From contig VRUI01000029.1 in the NCBI GenBank assembly GCA_019456225.1, forward strand, positions 1 through 54,128: DNA of 54,128 bases, given 5' to 3'. The position numbers and the translations under genes were made by a program. Below the pieces are notes generated by a model. It was given only the letters and a program-made list of their open reading frames with translations. It did not search any database and was not told the DNA's origin. Of the stretch, positions 7,573 to 15,757 are shown in pieces; the stretch's first letter is position 1, and every line of letters starts with the position of its first letter. Source of the DNA: Planctomycetota bacterium. Lineage in GTDB: Bacteria > Planctomycetota > Phycisphaerae > Sedimentisphaerales > Anaerohalosphaeraceae.

Positions 7573-8835
7573 TTAGAACTTGAAAACCAAATCCCATTGT
7601 GCGCGTTTAAAGTTGTCATTATTGACGCCGGCTTCGTTATCGAAGTATGTAAATCCTGTCTGAACATTCTTAGTAAGCTGGTACTTAAAGAAAACCTTAT
7701 GGCCTCTTCCGTCAGTTCCGCCATCAATGAAATCAGAATCATTTAAGGCACCAATTACAGCATCAGGATCGATATCGCGGTAATTGTAACCGGCCTGCCA
7801 GGTGCCGGGGTTTTTGGCCTTGTTCAATTTGACGCCCAGCAAATACCCTTTGTTCAAACTGCTTGGTGCGGCTACATTTTCAACATGAGTGCCATAAAGT
7901 GCTACAGGCATATCATATGCAGTGAAACCGTATTCCCCAAAGACTTCGAGAAGGTCATAATCATAGTCGAATGTACCATTAGGTGATGCCACCCCATCGT
8001 TGGAGTTGCCCTTGAATCCGCTAAGACCGTTTAATTTGTTACCCTGGATATTGCCATAGTCATAATAACTGACTCCGCCTGTCAAGTGAGTTCCGTCTTC
8101 AAACTTGTGTTTCAGCAAACCCTGAAAACCAAAAACACTTGTGTCTGCATCTCCAGATTCTTCATTAACCCAGAAACCACCGGCATTGAAATAAGCGGTT
8201 GTATCGCTATTAAGACTTGTCGTATACTTGACTGCGCCACCTTCAGGATTAACGTCGCTATCCCAGATAAGCTGATTCTTGCCGGCGTTGTAGAATGGGT
8301 TTTTCATTTTACCCATAATAACATTCAAACCTTCAATACTCTCAGGATGATAATCGGCATACGCAAGGTCCAGCCAAATCTGTTTCGAGGTAAAGCCGCT
8401 ATCCAGCGTCTGATTGGTTGAAGTAGCATTTGATCCACTTCCACTTGCGATTCGAAACCCAACATCCCACTCATCATTAAGGACGCTTTTTAGCCCGATT
8501 CTGGCACGAATACGATTTCTGTTTCGCTTTGAGACAGCTCTGTTGTCATCCATGTTCTCAAGTCTAAATCTGAAATCGCCGAACAACGTGGTTCTCTGTA
8601 CCCATTCCGGAACTCCAGAAATTTCGGCCTTCTTTTCGGTGATTGCCTCTGAGACCATCCGGTCTACAACTTTCTGATCAACCCCGGTCTGCTTAGCCTC
8701 AAGTCTCTCAAGCTGCTTCTGCATCGCAGCCATTTGAGCCTTAAGATCGCTAAGCTCATCTGCTTTTGCGATTTGTGGGGTCACGATCATTATTGCTATC
8801 GCGACCAACACTAGTTTCAGTGTCCATTTTTTCAT
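7573..8835 (-). CDS. Putative porin with N-terminal coiled coil
   Basis: A 420-aa protein with a signal peptide (1-25), a short coiled coil (ELSDLKAQMAAMQKQLERLE, about 27-46) and then repeated amphipathic strands ending in LVFKF. This matches the 'putative porin' family of about 400-450 residues. Such porins let small solutes cross the outer membrane. The N-terminal coiled coil often supports trimer or peptidoglycan contacts. It lies 196 bases after the TorD gene in the same direction, so it may share the sigma54 transcript, and would then serve entry of the oxyanion substrate (inference). Confidence 0.82.
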   Translation of the reverse strand: MKKWTLKLVLVAIAIMIVTPQIAKADELSDLKAQMAAMQKQLERLEAKQTGVDQKVVDRMVSEAITEKKAEISGVPEWVQRTTLFGDFRFRLENMDDNRAVSKRNRNRIRARIGLKSVLNDEWDVGFRIASGSGSNATSTNQTLDSGFTSKQIWLDLAYADYHPESIEGLNVIMGKMKNPFYNAGKNQLIWDSDVNPEGGAVKYTTSLNSDTTAYFNAGGFWVNEESGDADTSVFGFQGLLKHKFEDGTHLTGGVSYYDYGNIQGNKLNGLSGFKGNSNDGVASPNGTFDYDYDLLEVFGEYGFTAYDMPVALYGTHVENVAAPSSLNKGYLLGVKLNKAKNPGTWQAGYNYRDIDPDAVIGALNDSDFIDGGTDGRGHKVFFKYQLTKNVQTGFTYFDNEAGVNNDNFKRAQWDLVFKF

Positions 8836-9031
8836 TCTAACATCCTTTCAAAAATTATTCTTGTTACCCCCAGGCTTACAATATACTTACTTTAGACTAC
8901 ACTTTCTTATATCGGTAAATCAAATCATCACTCTTTAAGCATTAAACGTTAATGTTCAAGCTACAGCCACCGCGAATTAATTGCAGTTCGAAGCTGTCTC
9001 AAGTTCACTTGATGCAAGCCGGCTAACTATA

Positions 9032-9646
9032 TCAACCCTGGCTACTGAGTATATTTTCTAAAAGTACACTCATGTCCTCTTGCACAAAATCATTGGTCTG
9101 TTGAGACAATTGCATATAAAACTTTGTTTGCGAGTTTTGTTGCACATTTTCAGCGAATTTCGGCAACCACCTGACAAGATGGTTCTGCAAAAAAGCAGAT
9201 TGCTTGTGTAAGCATGCCTGTGCCTCTTGCAAATTCGAATCTTCAATTGCCTTGATCTGCTTAGTTATAAGGAAATACATAAACTCCAATTCCATCGCGA
9301 TATGGTCCGGAGCGTCCTTGATAACTATATCCAGGCCCTCTTTTTCATACCTAACTTTGACATCGGCTGTGGAATCGCCCATAAGTTTGCCATCTTCAAG
9401 ATAGAAAGAACCGTATGGGGGAGCAAGAAGTTTGTAGGGTCCGACAAACAACCTGGCAAAGTCAACTTCTAATAACATAAGCTCAGCTGCAGGAGGCACA
9501 GAGCTAGCCAATTCGACAAAATTCGTCTCTGTTTGCGAAAAATCCGCAATCTTCTGCATAAGTTCTTCATCCGGCAAATAGTAACACTCAGACAGAAGCT
9601 TGTAGTTATCAGCTCTTTGACAAAGTTCGCTTAATAAATAATCCAC
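9032..9646 (-). CDS. arrD: TorD/DmsD-family chaperone for the molybdoenzyme
   Basis: A 204-aa all-helical protein of the TorD family (MDYLLSELCQRADNYKLLSE; 'FARLFVGPYKLLAPPYGSFY' is the conserved core, with the family's typical P-P-Y-G-S-x-Y). These cytoplasmic chaperones bind the Tat signal of a molybdoenzyme and hold it until the cofactor is inserted. The start codon is GTG, 4 bases after the catalytic subunit's stop region, preceded by AAAGG. Its position directly after the catalytic gene makes that enzyme the client. The name arrD follows the arr reading of the cluster. Confidence 0.85.
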   Translation of the reverse strand: MDYLLSELCQRADNYKLLSECYYLPDEELMQKIADFSQTETNFVELASSVPPAAELMLLEVDFARLFVGPYKLLAPPYGSFYLEDGKLMGDSTADVKVRYEKEGLDIVIKDAPDHIAMELEFMYFLITKQIKAIEDSNLQEAQACLHKQSAFLQNHLVRWLPKFAENVQQNSQTKFYMQLSQQTNDFVQEDMSVLLENILSSQG

Positions 9647-9650
9647 TGTT

Positions 9651-12197
9651 TCAGACCTTTACTACTTTAACTCGGGTAACTCCGTAAAAAGCGGTAGCCC
9701 CACTTAGCCGGTCATAATCGGCTGGAATAATATCATTGTTATTACCACCAAGCGGTGTTTTGCCATATTCTTTGGAGGCAACTCTGCCATAAGCCCAGTG
9801 TCCCTGACCGTAACATTTTGCAACGGTACCAGGCCTGACACCTTCCCATAACTTTGCATGACATTCGAGCTTGCCGGTCTTAGATACTAATCTAATACTA
9901 TCACCATCTTTGATACCGAGTTTGTCAGCGTCAATCGGATTTAGTTTGGCCACGTCATCATATGCTACATCGCCAGGATCGAGATCCTTGAACTCCTGAT
10001 ACCATGGACAGTTAGCAGATCGGCCTTCACGGTTAAGTCTGGACTTGTAATCGACATGAACAAATGGATATTCTTTTTCATCGCCCCACATATACGGTTC
10101 TTCGTAATGGGGGATAAACGCTTTCTCACCTCTTGCCTGATATTTACATGTTTCGAGAATATCATCGACGGTAGTTTCATGTTTATCTGCATGTGCGGTA
10201 AGAGCTGCTTTAAGAGTTTCACTATAAAATTCGAACTTCTTGGTTTTGGTCTTCATATTACCCCAGCGTTTTTTGAAGGGGTATGGATCTGAATTCCAAA
10301 CACCGACTTTTGCGAATTCGGCCCAGCCGCTGAATTTGTCGCCGCCTTGATACACTGCGGGATCCCACAATTTATGAGTTGCGTGTTTTAATGAATAAAG
10401 AGCAAATTCCGCGGCGTTTGTCGGAGCTTTACCTGTCTCAGGATCCTTATACTCTTTGTAGTGGTCCAAAAGGTTGCTAAACCCTCTTTCCTGAAGTTTT
10501 TCGGCAATAAGCCACGGAATTTCTGTTTCGTCGATCCTGACATCCCAAACCGGGTCGATCACAGGTTCCAGGAGTGTAACATGACGATAGGTGTTGCCCA
10601 TAGACTTGACATAACCCCATTTTTCAAACATGTGGTGTACCGAGGGTAAAACAATGTCGCAGAAATGCGTAAACTCAGATGCGTTAGTCGTAAGATGAAC
10701 AAGGAAAGGTATCTTGCTCAATGCCCTTTCCCAACGTTCCGACTGAGGACAAGAGAAGGCAAAGTTGTTCATATAAGCAATAGCAACCTTGATCTCATTG
10801 GGATCTTCATTCAGTATGCCCTCTGCGGCATTATTTGTCACAACACCGCCGCCTGGTTTGCCTTTGGATAAAACCGGGAATCCTTTAGTGCCGCGATGGT
10901 CGATTTTCTTGTGTTTCTTCCCGGCTTTGGCAGTATCATCAATGAAATCATCTGGTGCAGGGAAAGATTGCGTGTACTCTTTATTTCCCTTGAGAGTTCC
11001 GCCAACATTATCCACGGAACCTACAAGACCATTAAGTGCATGGGCAGCCATGGCAGTATAACCGCCTCTAACCTGCATAGCCGGTCCACCGCCAACCCAG
11101 CAGATAGCGTGCGGGGCTGCAGTACCGTAATCTGTAGCAACATTTATGATTTGCTCTACGGGTAAACCGGTCCTCTCTGCGGCCCATTGAGCAGTCTTAT
11201 CTTTCAGTTCAAGATTCCACCACTTTACTAAACCGTTAGTATGCTTTTCAGTGAAGTCTTCTTCGCTAACGGTCTGGCCAACAACAAATTTATTTACACC
11301 ATCGGTGAAATCGCCAACGAAATCCTTGTACCACAATCCTTTAGTTAGGATTATGTGAGCCATAGCAACAGCAAGGGCACCATCCTGGCCGGGCTTGATC
11401 GGCATCCACTCACCGGCTTTGGCAGCCGAAGCGGAAAATCTCGGGTCTACAACGGCAACGTTGGCCCTGTCGAGAGCGTCACCCCATGCACTTAGATAAT
11501 ACGAAACCTGCCTGTTTGCCGAAAGCGGGTCAGCACCCCAGAGAAGAATATATCGGGCGTTAAGCACGTCATACTGCCTGTAACTCCATTCTCCCTCTGT
11601 GAAATAAGGCCCGAATTTTTCGGCTTCTGCACAAATAGCACTATGCGATATATTGTTAGGAGAGCCGATTATCTTGGTCATACGGTCGTAAAGAATATCC
11701 CGCATATACGAATAACGTCCCCTCATAAGCATGTACTTGTGAGTCTCGTTATTTTTGCGCAGATCCATGATTTTGTCTGCAATTGTATTGAGAGCCTCAT
11801 CCCATGTAATGGGGACGAATTTCGGGTCTTCGTTTCTTCCCTTCTTCGGATTTGTCCGTTTCATAGGTACCTTCGTACGATCCGGATCGTAAACCTGCTG
11901 GAGGCTGAGATGACAGCGGGAACAGCAGTTTCCGAGGTTAACCTTAGAATTGGGGTTACCCCTGACTTTAATGGCTCGCCCATCAACTACATAGACCTGT
12001 ACGGAACACCATGAAGTGCAGCCCTGACAGGTAGTAGATTTCCATACCCCTGATTCTGCGGGGCTGTTGGGTTTAGAGCCCTTAGCAAAGGCTCTCAGTG
12101 AAGGTTTGAAAACTGTGCTCACTGCAGCGACGGCAGCAACGGCTGATGCAGTTTTAATAAACCCCTTGCGAGTAATTGTTTTTTTGTTATCTTTCAT
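9651..12197 (-). CDS. arrA: Respiratory arsenate reductase-like catalytic subunit ArrA
   Basis: An 848-aa bis-MGD molybdoenzyme of the DMSO-reductase family, exported by Tat. The N-terminus has a Tat-like signal (TITRKGFIK, with RK for RR). A [4Fe-4S] motif C-x2-C-x3-C-x27-C is at 57, 60, 64 and 92. RGRY lies at 159-162, then ISHSAIC gives a cysteine molybdenum ligand at 189, with Lys194 and Tyr206. Spacings Arg161-Cys189-Lys194-Tyr206 equal those I recall for Arg165, Cys193, Lys198 and Tyr210 of Shewanella ArrA. RGRY is the motif reported to separate ArrA from arsenite-oxidising ArxA (GRGWG). Start chosen at 12197 because AAGGGA precedes it. Thiosulfate, polysulfide or selenate reductase are the alternatives. 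Confidence 0.8.
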   Translation of the reverse strand: MKDNKKTITRKGFIKTASAVAAVAAVSTVFKPSLRAFAKGSKPNSPAESGVWKSTTCQGCTSWCSVQVYVVDGRAIKVRGNPNSKVNLGNCCSRCHLSLQQVYDPDRTKVPMKRTNPKKGRNEDPKFVPITWDEALNTIADKIMDLRKNNETHKYMLMRGRYSYMRDILYDRMTKIIGSPNNISHSAICAEAEKFGPYFTEGEWSYRQYDVLNARYILLWGADPLSANRQVSYYLSAWGDALDRANVAVVDPRFSASAAKAGEWMPIKPGQDGALAVAMAHIILTKGLWYKDFVGDFTDGVNKFVVGQTVSEEDFTEKHTNGLVKWWNLELKDKTAQWAAERTGLPVEQIINVATDYGTAAPHAICWVGGGPAMQVRGGYTAMAAHALNGLVGSVDNVGGTLKGNKEYTQSFPAPDDFIDDTAKAGKKHKKIDHRGTKGFPVLSKGKPGGGVVTNNAAEGILNEDPNEIKVAIAYMNNFAFSCPQSERWERALSKIPFLVHLTTNASEFTHFCDIVLPSVHHMFEKWGYVKSMGNTYRHVTLLEPVIDPVWDVRIDETEIPWLIAEKLQERGFSNLLDHYKEYKDPETGKAPTNAAEFALYSLKHATHKLWDPAVYQGGDKFSGWAEFAKVGVWNSDPYPFKKRWGNMKTKTKKFEFYSETLKAALTAHADKHETTVDDILETCKYQARGEKAFIPHYEEPYMWGDEKEYPFVHVDYKSRLNREGRSANCPWYQEFKDLDPGDVAYDDVAKLNPIDADKLGIKDGDSIRLVSKTGKLECHAKLWEGVRPGTVAKCYGQGHWAYGRVASKEYGKTPLGGNNNDIIPADYDRLSGATAFYGVTRVKVVKV

Positions 12198-12247
12198 TCT
12201 GAAATCCCTTCTTTTCTTTGATTCCATGGTAAATTGTCATAATAGTT

Positions 12248-13117
12248 TTACACACTTCCCTTGGTTTTTTTGGTGGCACCAGGATTGAATTCTCTAACGT
12301 AAAAGACTTTTGGTTCTGTCCCAAGATGTTCTTTCAGTCTCCAAGGCCGGTATTTGGACAATAGTTTGCTGGCGGCACTGTTGGGATCATTTAGGTCTCC
12401 CATGACTCTGGCATCGGCAGGACAGGACATAACGCAATGAGGAAGCAATCCTTTTGTAACCCTGTGATCACATAGTGTGCATTTTTCCACAATACCTTTG
12501 TATCTCAGACCCGAACCCGGAGTGGATTTTTCTCTGGCATCATTATAGTTAGGAATTACGTTTCCTTTGACTTTCTCTACAAGTTCTTTAGGCGAAGCGG
12601 TGCAGCCTTTGATTAAAGCATCTTCGCTTTTCCAATATGCATGTGGTTTCCTGGTATGCATAGAAATGACACCATAGGGACACATAGCTAAGCAGGTTCT
12701 GCATCCGATGCACTTTTTCGGAGCGTGCATCGTGATATTTCCGTATCCTTTATGCATTGCTTTGGTTGGGCAACCCTTGACACACGGAGCATTTTCGCAT
12801 TGATTGCAGAGTGTGGGGATATACTCGAATCTGACATTTGGATATTTACCTACAGTTCTGCTTTTCTTGTTTGACCAGGCGATGCCACTCTGGACATTGT
12901 TCTCACTTTTGCAGGAAAGGATACATCCGCCACATCCTGTACAACGCTGGAGATCTATTACCATAGCCAACCTTTTGCTTTTTGAAGGGCTCTGCTTAGC
13001 CGAAGCTGTCTGAGCACCTGCCAAAACGGCGGCACCGGCCCCACCTGCTTTGATCAAATTTCTTCTTGATATTTTTTTCTCTGATTTTTTTTGATTTTCT
13101 TGTTCGGGAAATTTCAT
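12248..13117 (-). CDS. arrB: Four-cluster Fe-S electron-transfer subunit (ArrB/PsrB type)
   Basis: A 289-aa ferredoxin-like subunit carrying electrons between the membrane quinol subunit and the catalytic subunit in the periplasm. Four cysteine groups bind [4Fe-4S] clusters: 'CTGCGGCILSC', 'CNQCENAPCVKGCP', 'CIGCRTCLAMCP' and 'CTLC...CVMSCP'. All 16 ligands are visible. It has its own Tat signal (ISRRNLIKAGG, Arg18-Arg19). Many partners of this kind are instead carried across with the catalytic subunit, so two Tat signals in one complex deserve note. AAAGGAG precedes the ATG. It is 16 bases after arrC and 50 bases before arrA. Confidence 0.85.
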   Translation of the reverse strand: MKFPEQENQKKSEKKISRRNLIKAGGAGAAVLAGAQTASAKQSPSKSKRLAMVIDLQRCTGCGGCILSCKSENNVQSGIAWSNKKSRTVGKYPNVRFEYIPTLCNQCENAPCVKGCPTKAMHKGYGNITMHAPKKCIGCRTCLAMCPYGVISMHTRKPHAYWKSEDALIKGCTASPKELVEKVKGNVIPNYNDAREKSTPGSGLRYKGIVEKCTLCDHRVTKGLLPHCVMSCPADARVMGDLNDPNSAASKLLSKYRPWRLKEHLGTEPKVFYVREFNPGATKKTKGSV

Positions 13118-13133
13118 TAATTATCTCCTTTAT

Positions 13134-13982
13134 CTATACTAGCTGGCCGCCAACTACTACCATATAACGCATAGTGAATATTCCGATTAGTACTAATATT
13201 GATGCAATAATCTGCAAAAAGGCGCTTGATTTTGGCCTTAGCAGTATAACGACAGGTACAATTCCTCCGAGTATGATCTCAACTCCAAGGAAAAGAAAAC
13301 CGATTCCGCCGGAGAACAGCGCTTTGGCAACAGCGATGGATTCTGTACCTCCGTTAAAGAGCATTACAACTTCTGTAAGAACCAGACCGATTTCGGCTAT
13401 GACCATCCATGCGACAAGTCTTCCGAGTCTTGAGAGAAGGGGCATATTTTTGGGTTTTGCCGAAAATAACATTACAGCTGCAATGCCGGAAATAACCGCT
13501 CCATTGACAAACAATACCGGCAGCAAAGTAGAGTGCCAGAGGAGTTTGTCAGGTGCCCTTGCTATATGAACAGCAGTATACAGAGCTGTAAACAGGGCAA
13601 AGAATAATCCCACACAGCCAACTATCTTTGCAAACCGCTCTTTGCCTAAGTACAAAAGAACGACAAATATCAAATTCAGCAAACCAAAGATATTTAATAG
13701 CCATACCCCCCAGGAAAGCATGCTATACGGATTAAAAGCGGTAAAAACCCTCCATGCTCTAAATGGATTGCCAAGATGAATGAGGAGCATGAACATTCCT
13801 ATCCCTAACGCAAACAGAGATAACACTGCACCAGTTTTGGCCAATGGTTTAAATTCCTGTTTCCACCAGTAATTTGCCACCACAGAAAACATGTAGGCTC
13901 CAGCACTGATACCGCCGAAAAAGAAATACGTCACGATCATCCAATCGTAAGCCAGGTGAACAACTGCTCCTTGTTCAGGCAT
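13134..13982 (-). CDS. arrC: NrfD/PsrC-type membrane anchor and quinol dehydrogenase
   Basis: A 282-aa integral membrane protein with about eight hydrophobic helices and the NrfD-family opening (YDWMIVTYFFFGGISAGAYM). Such subunits oxidise menaquinol and pass electrons to the Fe-S subunit. AAAGGAG sits before the ATG. It is the first gene behind the sigma54 promoter at 14139-14154, with a leader of about 145 bases, and leads an arrC-arrB-arrA-arrD order. NrfD-type partners also occur in polysulfide, tetrathionate and nitrite reductases, so this gene alone does not decide the substrate. Confidence 0.85.
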   Translation of the reverse strand: MPEQGAVVHLAYDWMIVTYFFFGGISAGAYMFSVVANYWWKQEFKPLAKTGAVLSLFALGIGMFMLLIHLGNPFRAWRVFTAFNPYSMLSWGVWLLNIFGLLNLIFVVLLYLGKERFAKIVGCVGLFFALFTALYTAVHIARAPDKLLWHSTLLPVLFVNGAVISGIAAVMLFSAKPKNMPLLSRLGRLVAWMVIAEIGLVLTEVVMLFNGGTESIAVAKALFSGGIGFLFLGVEIILGGIVPVVILLRPKSSAFLQIIASILVLIGIFTMRYMVVVGGQLV

Positions 13983-14138
13983 TCTAAACTCCTTTCAAAT
14001 TGAGATTATAGTATATTAGCATTATTCCGTTATCAACTACTAGCCATATAGTCGGAAGATTAGGTGTTATCAATACAAAATTTCATTTAATTAGTTAATA
14101 TATTTCTAACCCTAACGGTAATAGTATTGAATATGTAT

Positions 14139-14154
14139 AGCAAAACATGTGCCA
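14139..14154 (-). promoter_or_regulatory. Sigma54 promoter of the arrCBAD operon
   Basis: On the minus strand the sequence is TGGCACATGTTTTGCT, an exact match to TGGCAC-N5-TTGCW with GG and GC ten bases apart. The predicted start point is near 14128, about 145 bases before the arrC ATG. The neighbouring gene encodes a sigma54-dependent activator with a GAFTGA loop, so promoter and activator agree. Confidence 0.88.
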
Positions 14155-14241
14155 GACGTTCAAGTCCGAAAAAAATGCGATTAGGGCTGAAAAAACTACC
14201 TTTATTTATGAAAGTTTTGAGGAAGGTTTCAAGTGATGACG

Positions 14242-14258
14242 AATAATCGTCGATTATT
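14242..14258. promoter_or_regulatory. Palindrome, likely enhancer site for the activator
   Basis: AATAATCG-T-CGATTATT is a perfect 8-bp inverted repeat centred about 122 bases upstream of the predicted sigma54 start point. That is the usual distance for binding of an NtrC-type activator. Assignment to the neighbouring regulator is inferred from position. Confidence 0.6.
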
Positions 14259-14380
14259 TTGTCCCCGATGAATCAATTTGTTAAACTGGGTAAGCTGCAA
14301 GCGGGTATTGACTGATTATATGACGCATGTGAAGTTTATAGCAGAAAATAACCGAAATCCGTTGCTTTGACGAAATTTGG

Positions 14381-15757
14381 TTAGACAGGAGCGTCAAGTT
14401 TTGATACTTTATATTGTAAGCTCGATCGAGGAATGTTAAGCAACGAAGCTGCTTTAGCAAGATTCCCCTCTGCTTTGGCAAGTGCCCATTTAACCAGTCG
14501 ATTCTCGAGTCCATCTACCGTTTTGGGCAGATCAATCTGGTCAATGTAGTCAGTGTTTATCGTGACAGTGGAAGTATCTGGCTCGAAAAACTCCTTTGGT
14601 AACTGGTCTATTGTTATGTGTCCATCTCTCGACAGTACCAACATGCGTTCAATAATATTCTCAAGTTCACGGACATTGCCCGGCCAGGAATAATTGGTTA
14701 GTTTCTCAATTACCTCTTCATCAATTCTAACTTCAGGATGATTTAAGCGAATGGCAAATCGGCCCATAAAGTATTCACACAATAGTGGAATGTCGGTTTT
14801 CCGTTCACGCAGCGGCGGCAAATACAAAGGGATAATATTTAGCCGAAAATACAAATCTTCCCGGAACTGGCCATCTTCAACCAGAGAGGATAGATTCTTC
14901 TTGCTTGCAGTGACTAGTCTGAAATTAACATTTAAAGTTACCTCACTTCCAATTCGCTCTAATTGGCGTTCCTGAATAACCCTCAAAAGCTTTACCTGTA
15001 AACTAAGAGGTATGTCATCAATGTCGTCAAGGAATATTGTACCGCCGTCAGCTAATTCGAATCTGCCTGTTCGTTGCCGGCTGGCACCGGTGAAAGCTCC
15101 TTCTTCGTATCCAAATAATTCAGCTTCAATTAGTTCACTCGGCAATGAGGCGCATGAAACCGCGATAAAAGGGCCGTTAGAACGAACACTACTTTCATGA
15201 ATAAGGCGAGCTACACATTCTTTTCCAGTACCGGAGACACCATGAATAAGGACATTGCTGTCGACCGTTGCCAATGTGTGTATCTTGCTCAAGACATCCC
15301 TCATTGCTGCTGATTTTCCAATCAGTTTTGTCTCAGTTCTATCTTGCCCCAATTGTTTCCTGAGTGTCTGATTTTCTTCTACAATATCTCTATAATTCAT
15401 CAAACGATCTAACTTAAGTATCAGTTCTTCCGTACTAAATGGCTTTTGAAGATAGTCAAAAGCTCCCAGTTTCATAGCTTCAATTGCCGTCTCTACCGTG
15501 CCGAATGCCGTCATCACAATTACTGCCTGATTCGGATTCTTATTCTTGATTTTTTTCAAGAAGGTTATTCCATCCATCCCAGGCATTCGAATGTCAGTTA
15601 TAATCACATCGTATGTGTTTTTGATAAGAGCATCGTCGGCAGCAAGTGGATTATCGTAGACGTCTACAATAAAACCTTCTTCTCGTAGTTGATCCTCCAT
15701 CACAACTCGTTTAATAGGTTCATCGTCTAAAAGTAATAACCTTGTTTTCTTTGACAT
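14381..15757 (-). CDS. NtrC-family response regulator, sigma54 activator
   Basis: A 458-aa regulator with three parts. The receiver domain (1-120) has the acidic pair DD at 11-12 and the phosphoacceptor Asp55 in ITDIRMPG. The AAA+ domain carries Walker A 'GVSGTGKE', the sigma54-contacting loop 'GAFTGA' and 'FLDDIDD'. The C-terminal Fis-type helix-turn-helix contains 'NLAKAASLLNIPRSSLQYKV'. I chose the ATG at 15757, giving MSKKTRLLLLDDE; the frame overlaps the kinase gene by 38 bases. It should drive the promoter at 14139-14154 when phosphorylated by the adjacent kinase, as AioR and ArxR do in arsenic systems. Confidence 0.9.
   Translation of the reverse strand: MSKKTRLLLLDDEPIKRVVMEDQLREEGFIVDVYDNPLAADDALIKNTYDVIITDIRMPGMDGITFLKKIKNKNPNQAVIVMTAFGTVETAIEAMKLGAFDYLQKPFSTEELILKLDRLMNYRDIVEENQTLRKQLGQDRTETKLIGKSAAMRDVLSKIHTLATVDSNVLIHGVSGTGKECVARLIHESSVRSNGPFIAVSCASLPSELIEAELFGYEEGAFTGASRQRTGRFELADGGTIFLDDIDDIPLSLQVKLLRVIQERQLERIGSEVTLNVNFRLVTASKKNLSSLVEDGQFREDLYFRLNIIPLYLPPLRERKTDIPLLCEYFMGRFAIRLNHPEVRIDEEVIEKLTNYSWPGNVRELENIIERMLVLSRDGHITIDQLPKEFFEPDTSTVTINTDYIDQIDLPKTVDGLENRLVKWALAKAEGNLAKAASLLNIPRSSLQYKVSKLDAPV

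Larger units (their letters stand above)
13983..14380. other. 398-base control region of the reductase operon
   Basis: This gap between the response-regulator gene and arrC holds no gene. It contains the sigma54 promoter (14139-14154) and a perfect palindrome (14242-14258) about 120 bases upstream of the expected start point. A half-copy CGATTA occurs at 14178-14183. I see no clear terminator after the regulator gene, so some read-through into arrC is possible. Confidence 0.7.

Noticed and set aside
8836-9031. Second sigma54 promoter before the porin gene
   Set aside because: A TGCAA element is present near 9013 but the matching GTGCCA part is absent.
9651-12197. Arsenite oxidase ArxA as an alternative call
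   Set aside because: The diagnostic place has RGRY, not the GRGWG-type motif I recall for ArxA; phylogeny would still be needed to settle it.
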